Assembly (NCBI GenBank): GCA_012960475.1
Contig: DUBE01000066.1
Coordinates: 1 to 64,000 of the forward strand
Origin: Planctomycetota bacterium
Lineage (GTDB): Bacteria > Planctomycetota > UBA1135 > GCA-002686595
Direction: 5' to 3'
DNA: 64,000 nt
Shown here piece after piece: positions 60,871-64,000 of the stretch. How positions within the stretch are numbered: the stretch's first letter is position 1; each line of letters begins with the position of its first letter. Below the pieces are notes generated by a model that saw nothing but the letters and a program-made list of their open reading frames with translations, was not told the origin of the DNA and ran no database searches. A program made the position numbers and the translations under genes.

Positions 60871-62091
60871 ATGAACACCGAGTGGCTTCCAATCCTGATC
60901 CCCCTGGGACTGCTCTGCTTGTCCGCGTTCTTCAGTGGCGCGGAAACGGCGCTCTTCAACATGGAACCCAGCCGGCTCCAGGAAGCGGGTGTGCGGGTCA
61001 AGCGCCTGCTTGATCGGCCCCGTGATCTGTTGGTCACGATTCTGCTGGGCAATCTGTTTGTCAATGTGCTCTTTTTTGCCCTCGTGCCCCACTTGTTTGA
61101 GGCTGATGAGTTGCTGACTGGAGCTGGGGCCCTCTTGGCGATTCTGGTGCTGGGGGAGATCCTGCCCAAGACCCTGGCACTACGCAGCGGTCCACGGGTT
61201 GCACGTCTGGCGGCCCCGCCCCTGGGTCTGATGGTGTCCCTGGTGGCGCCGATTGGCGGAGGTATCCATCGCTTGCTCGATGGTTTCCTGCGAGCCTTTG
61301 GCCAGGACGAAGTCGCTGAGCAACGCATCGACGTGCACCATTTGGATCAGGCCTTGCAACGATCGGCAAAGAAGGGACACATCGCACCCGGGGAAGCGGA
61401 CCTGCTGGCGGAGATTGTCGAACTTGGACACCTGCGTGTGCGCGAGATCATGACACCCCGCGTGGATGCATTGATGCTTGACCTGGAGGATACGGAGGCA
61501 GAGCGATTGGCAGTTCTCATGGAGGCCGCGAGACTCTTGCAGTCCTGGTTGCCCGTGGTGCGTGGGGATGTGGACCAGGTGGTGGGGGTCGTGCGCGTGC
61601 GTGAACTCCTGGTGGATCCGTCCCGTACCATCGAGTCCAGAGTCATGCCGATTTGCTTCGTGCCCGAGGTGGCCGGGGTCTTGCCCATGTTGGCTACCAT
61701 GCGCGAACGACGGGTGGCCCAGGCCATCGTGGTGGACGAGTGGGGTGGAACCGCCGGGGTGGTGACTCTGGAGTTGTTGTTTGAAGAACTCTTTGGGGAG
61801 TTGCGCGTGGAAGGGGAAGAGGTGGAGCGTCCAGTAATTCCCATCGGGGAGGGCCGGTTTCGGGTGTCCGGGGACCTCTCCATTCGGGACTGGAATGATC
61901 TGCTCGGGGTCGAGGTCGTACCTAATGCCTTTGAAACCGTGGGCGGACTGGTCTTGGCTGCTTTGGACCGCCTGCCCAGGGTGGGAGATCGCGCAGAACT
62001 GGGAGGCGGCCTGGTGGGTGAAGTCAGCGAGGTGCGTCGGCGCAGGGTTTGGACCGTGGACCTCTACCTGGCAGGAGTACCCAAGGCATGA
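60871..62091 (+). CDS. CNNM/CorC-family membrane protein with CBS and CorC C-terminal domains
   Basis: This 406-residue protein starts at ATG 60871. A DUF21 transmembrane domain (LLCLSAFFSGAETALFNMEPSRL; ...LLVTILLGNLFVNVLFFAL; LVLGEILPKTLALRSG) is followed by a CBS pair (REIMTPRVDALML ... VDEWGGTAGVVTLELLFEELFGEL) and the CorC_HlyC C-terminal domain (FRVSGDLSIRDWNDLLGVE...TVGGLVLAALDRLPRVGD). The family is implicated in magnesium/cobalt efflux. All expected domains are present. A second, shorter CNNM gene overlaps its stop by 4 bases. Confidence 0.9.
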   Translation: MNTEWLPILIPLGLLCLSAFFSGAETALFNMEPSRLQEAGVRVKRLLDRPRDLLVTILLGNLFVNVLFFALVPHLFEADELLTGAGALLAILVLGEILPKTLALRSGPRVARLAAPPLGLMVSLVAPIGGGIHRLLDGFLRAFGQDEVAEQRIDVHHLDQALQRSAKKGHIAPGEADLLAEIVELGHLRVREIMTPRVDALMLDLEDTEAERLAVLMEAARLLQSWLPVVRGDVDQVVGVVRVRELLVDPSRTIESRVMPICFVPEVAGVLPMLATMRERRVAQAIVVDEWGGTAGVVTLELLFEELFGELRVEGEEVERPVIPIGEGRFRVSGDLSIRDWNDLLGVEVVPNAFETVGGLVLAALDRLPRVGDRAELGGGLVGEVSEVRRRRVWTVDLYLAGVPKA

Positions 62092-63062
62092 GTGACCCCA
62101 TCACACTTGCCGCCCTGCTCCTGTGTTTGTTGGGCAGCGCTCTCTACTCCGGTAGCGAGACCGCGCTCTATGGCCTTTCGCGGGTGCACTTGGAGTTGCA
62201 GGCGGACGGAGGCCGGCCCTTGGCGCGCATCTTGAACTGGCTGGTGCAATCGGACGGTCCTCTGTTGGTCACCATCTTGGTGGGCAACAATCTGATGCTG
62301 GAACTGGCGTCGGGCCTGGCGGACAATTTGGTAGGCGGGGGTCAATCCAGTCCTGCCGTGGTCGCTCTGATCGTCACCGCTGTGTTGGCTCCGACTGTGT
62401 TCCTGTTTGGCGAGGTCCTGCCCAAGGAGCTCTTCCGTCGCCGACCCCATCGGATGTTGAGGGCAGCCACGCCCCTGCTGCTTCTCTCTCGTATTGTCTT
62501 TTGGCCCGTGGAGCGGGTTCTGACTGGAGTCAGCTGGACCCTGGGCCGCATGTTTGGACTGGATGCGGGACGGCCCGTGTTGCTGCGGGGACGCTCGGCG
62601 GTGGCGAGCTATCTGGAGGAGGGCGCCCGTCAGGGAACCCTGCCCCCACGGGCCGCAGATCTTGCGCGCAATGCCATGGGTCTGCGTTCTTCCCCGGTGG
62701 AGCGCTGCATGACTCCCTGGGCCCAAGTGGAGTGCCTGCAGGCGGGTTCCAGTGAGTCCGAGCGCTTGGCCGTGCTGACCGATGCAGTGCACTCGCGCCT
62801 GCCGGTGGTGGGGCAGGACGGGACCGTGCGCAGCTATGTGCACCTGCTTGAGGTGCTCGGTGCTCCCTCCAAGACCGATCTCATGGGCCACCTCAGGCCC
62901 TTGATGGCACTGGAGCCCCAGACCCCCATCGCCTCGGCCCTTCTAAGCATGCGTGGAGGAGGCCGCCGCATGGCTTTGGTCGGCAGTCTGGACAAGCCCC
63001 TGGGCCTGGTGGCCCTCAAGGACCTGGCGGAGGAGATCACCGGGGATGTGGTGGGCCTCTAG
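62088..63062 (+). CDS. CNNM-family membrane protein without CorC C-terminal domain
   Basis: This 324-residue protein starts at ATG 62088 inside the preceding stop (ATGA). It has a DUF21 domain (LLCLLGSALYSGSETALYGLSRVHLEL; LLVTILVGNNLMLELASGL; FLFGEVLPKELFRR) and a CBS-like region (VERCMTPWAQVECLQAG ... LVALKDLAEEITGDVVGL). It ends before the CorC_HlyC domain. Pairing with the full-length homologue upstream suggests a heterodimer. Family role (divalent cation transport) is inferred. Confidence 0.85.
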   Translation: MSDPITLAALLLCLLGSALYSGSETALYGLSRVHLELQADGGRPLARILNWLVQSDGPLLVTILVGNNLMLELASGLADNLVGGGQSSPAVVALIVTAVLAPTVFLFGEVLPKELFRRRPHRMLRAATPLLLLSRIVFWPVERVLTGVSWTLGRMFGLDAGRPVLLRGRSAVASYLEEGARQGTLPPRAADLARNAMGLRSSPVERCMTPWAQVECLQAGSSESERLAVLTDAVHSRLPVVGQDGTVRSYVHLLEVLGAPSKTDLMGHLRPLMALEPQTPIASALLSMRGGGRRMALVGSLDKPLGLVALKDLAEEITGDVVGL

Positions 63063-63205
63063 GGTCCTGTTTGTCCTGCTGGGGATGTAGAGGCCAATGC
63101 TCAACGGTTTCGGAGCGCATAAAGCGAAACAGGGCGGGGGTTTCAGGCTAGACTGGCAGCCCAATTCAGCGCGGCCTGGGCCCCGCAGTTCCTGATTCCA
63201 TCCCC

Positions 63206-63706
63206 ATGAGCTCCCCCGATCCCACTTCCTTGGCTGCTTCCAAGCTGGCCGGTCCTGCCGCCTCTGGGACCGTTCCCACTGCAAGCGCCCTGGGTCCGCG
63301 AGCAGTCGGCTGGTCTCTGCTGGGCCTCTTGGCCCTGGCCGTTGCGGGAGCTGGTCCGGCTCTGCAGGATGATCCGGGACCCGGCACGGAGACTCAGATC
63401 ATCCCCAGTTTGAGTGCCGGCGTTACCGGTGACTCGAACGATCGCATGATCGCGGTCACGGGCATGGACTTGACCGGTTCCAGCGTGCTGTATCTGGTGG
63501 ACACGATCACCGGCCAGCTGTGTGTCTATCAGGCCTCGGGTGGTTCCAAGTCTACCCGTGGTGTGCGCCTGGTCGGCGCGCGCAACATCTCATTGGATTT
63601 GCGTCTTGACGGATTCAACGACAAGACCGAATCAGAAGGGAGACCCTTGCCTTTCAAAGTTCTCGAAAGAAAGTTCAATGACGAGGGACTGTCAAGTAAG
63701 GACTGA
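63206..63706 (+). CDS. Conserved hypothetical exported protein
   Basis: This 166-residue protein starts with an N-terminal segment containing a hydrophobic helix (VGWSLLGLLALAVAGAG), followed by a short Pro/Asp-rich stretch. A ~90-residue region reads DRMIAVTGMDLTGSSVLYLVDTITGQLCVYQA ... GARNISLDLRLDGFND. The VTG...VLYLVDT...LAVY pattern recalls small exported proteins of planctomycetes of unknown function. No catalytic residues are evident. It is followed by the HTH gene at 63819, with 112 bases between them. Confidence 0.6.
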   Translation: MSSPDPTSLAASKLAGPAASGTVPTASALGPRAVGWSLLGLLALAVAGAGPALQDDPGPGTETQIIPSLSAGVTGDSNDRMIAVTGMDLTGSSVLYLVDTITGQLCVYQASGGSKSTRGVRLVGARNISLDLRLDGFNDKTESEGRPLPFKVLERKFNDEGLSSKD

Positions 63707-63818
63707 CCTTCGTTTTTCCCTAGAATCCCATTGCTGCGCCCTCCGGGCCTGGCGCTGACTCTTCCCAAACCCACCAACCCCTGCCTTCCGCAGGGAACAA
63801 TTCAAGGAGCCCCCCCCC

Positions 63819-64000
63819 GTGTCTGACGAGTTTATCAGCTTCGACAAAGCCCTAGACGACTTGCGCCTCAAAGAGGAGGAACTCAAGCGTCTGGTATCTG
63901 AAGGCGAAATCCGCGCTTTCCGCAAGGGCGAGACCATGAAGTTGCGCCAGAGCGATGTGGATGCCCTGCGCCTTGAGCTCGGCGGCGAGGTGGTTGATCT
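63819..64000 (+). CDS. HTH (excisionase-like) DNA-binding protein, 3' truncated
   Basis: The gene starts at GTG 63819 with AAGGAG 9 bases upstream, and runs off the right edge. The visible ~60 residues read ISFDKALDDLRLKEEELKRLVSEGEIRAF, followed by RKGETMKLRQSDVDAL. This is the helix-turn-helix plus wing pattern (ISFDKALxxL...ELxxLVSxGEIRAFR) of short MerR/excisionase-like domains common in planctomycetes. What follows in the full protein is unknown. A shadow frame on the minus strand (63692..63937) was rejected. Confidence 0.75.
   Translation, partial: MSDEFISFDKALDDLRLKEEELKRLVSEGEIRAFRKGETMKLRQSDVDALRLELGGEVVD

Noticed and set aside
1-64000. CRISPR arrays, rRNA operons, transposase genes, prophage genes
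   Set aside because: No regular direct repeats with spacers, no rRNA-like stretches and no transposase, integrase or capsid signatures were seen; the only tRNA recognised is tRNA-Sec.

Overview
The window looks like chromosomal DNA of a free-living, GC-rich bacterium, most likely a member of the Planctomycetota. This is inferred from several gene types that occur together there: large secreted proteins ending in a shared C-terminal module (1..1055 and 14756..17773), a short Hc1-like histone H1 protein, an ECF sigma factor with a C-terminal zinc-finger-like tail beside a transmembrane Ser/Thr kinase, a DUF1573 protein, and GspE/PilT-type ATPases. No rRNA, insertion sequence, phage or CRISPR array was seen. 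The genes are densely packed, with many ATGA, GTGA or TGATG overlaps.

Left part (1-14.5 kb): a truncated secreted protein, an FkbM methyltransferase and recJ are followed by a selenocysteine locus. It holds selA, a selD whose catalytic residue 17 is an in-frame UGA (and which is therefore cut short by ordinary ORF calling), and about 2.8 kb further on a 98-nt tRNA-Sec gene (selC, anticodon UCA). A lipoprotein and a glycerophosphodiesterase lie between selD and selC. After selC come two GNAT-like proteins, an EVE protein, an Hc1-like protein and the futalosine-route menaquinone genes mqnB-mqnD.

Middle part (14.5-38 kb): a secreted gluzincin metallopeptidase, then a three-gene gas-sensing unit on the minus strand (H-NOX, a histidine kinase with an N-terminal HNOBA domain, and a single-domain response regulator). 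Next is a three-subunit molybdenum hydroxylase whose FAD subunit has the extra four-cysteine loop known from 4-hydroxybenzoyl-CoA reductase. Then come a degenerate peptidase, recQ, a four-gene MacAB-like exporter, a HAD protein, a hydrolase without a nucleophile and a Ski2-like DExH helicase.

Right part (38-64 kb): an unassigned three-gene membrane cluster, rplM-rpsI with a clear terminator, and yebC. This is followed by a signalling run of receiver/degenerate GGDEF, FHA-like protein, transmembrane kinase, ECF sigma factor and a membrane-anchored protein. Next are an M28 peptidase fused to a GspG-like C-terminal domain and a DUF1573 protein, and then a type II secretion/type IV pilus block with three ATPases (GspE-like, PilT-like, GspE-like) and GspF. 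A histidine kinase is coupled to gspF, and two CNNM/CorC-type membrane proteins follow. The window ends inside a small HTH (excisionase-like) gene.

The strongest out-of-the-ordinary signals are the Sec-containing SelD with its linked selC, the H-NOX/HNOBA kinase unit, the M28-GspG fusion and the kinase/FHA/pseudo-GGDEF/sigma cluster. All assignments come from reading motifs by eye; no database search was run.
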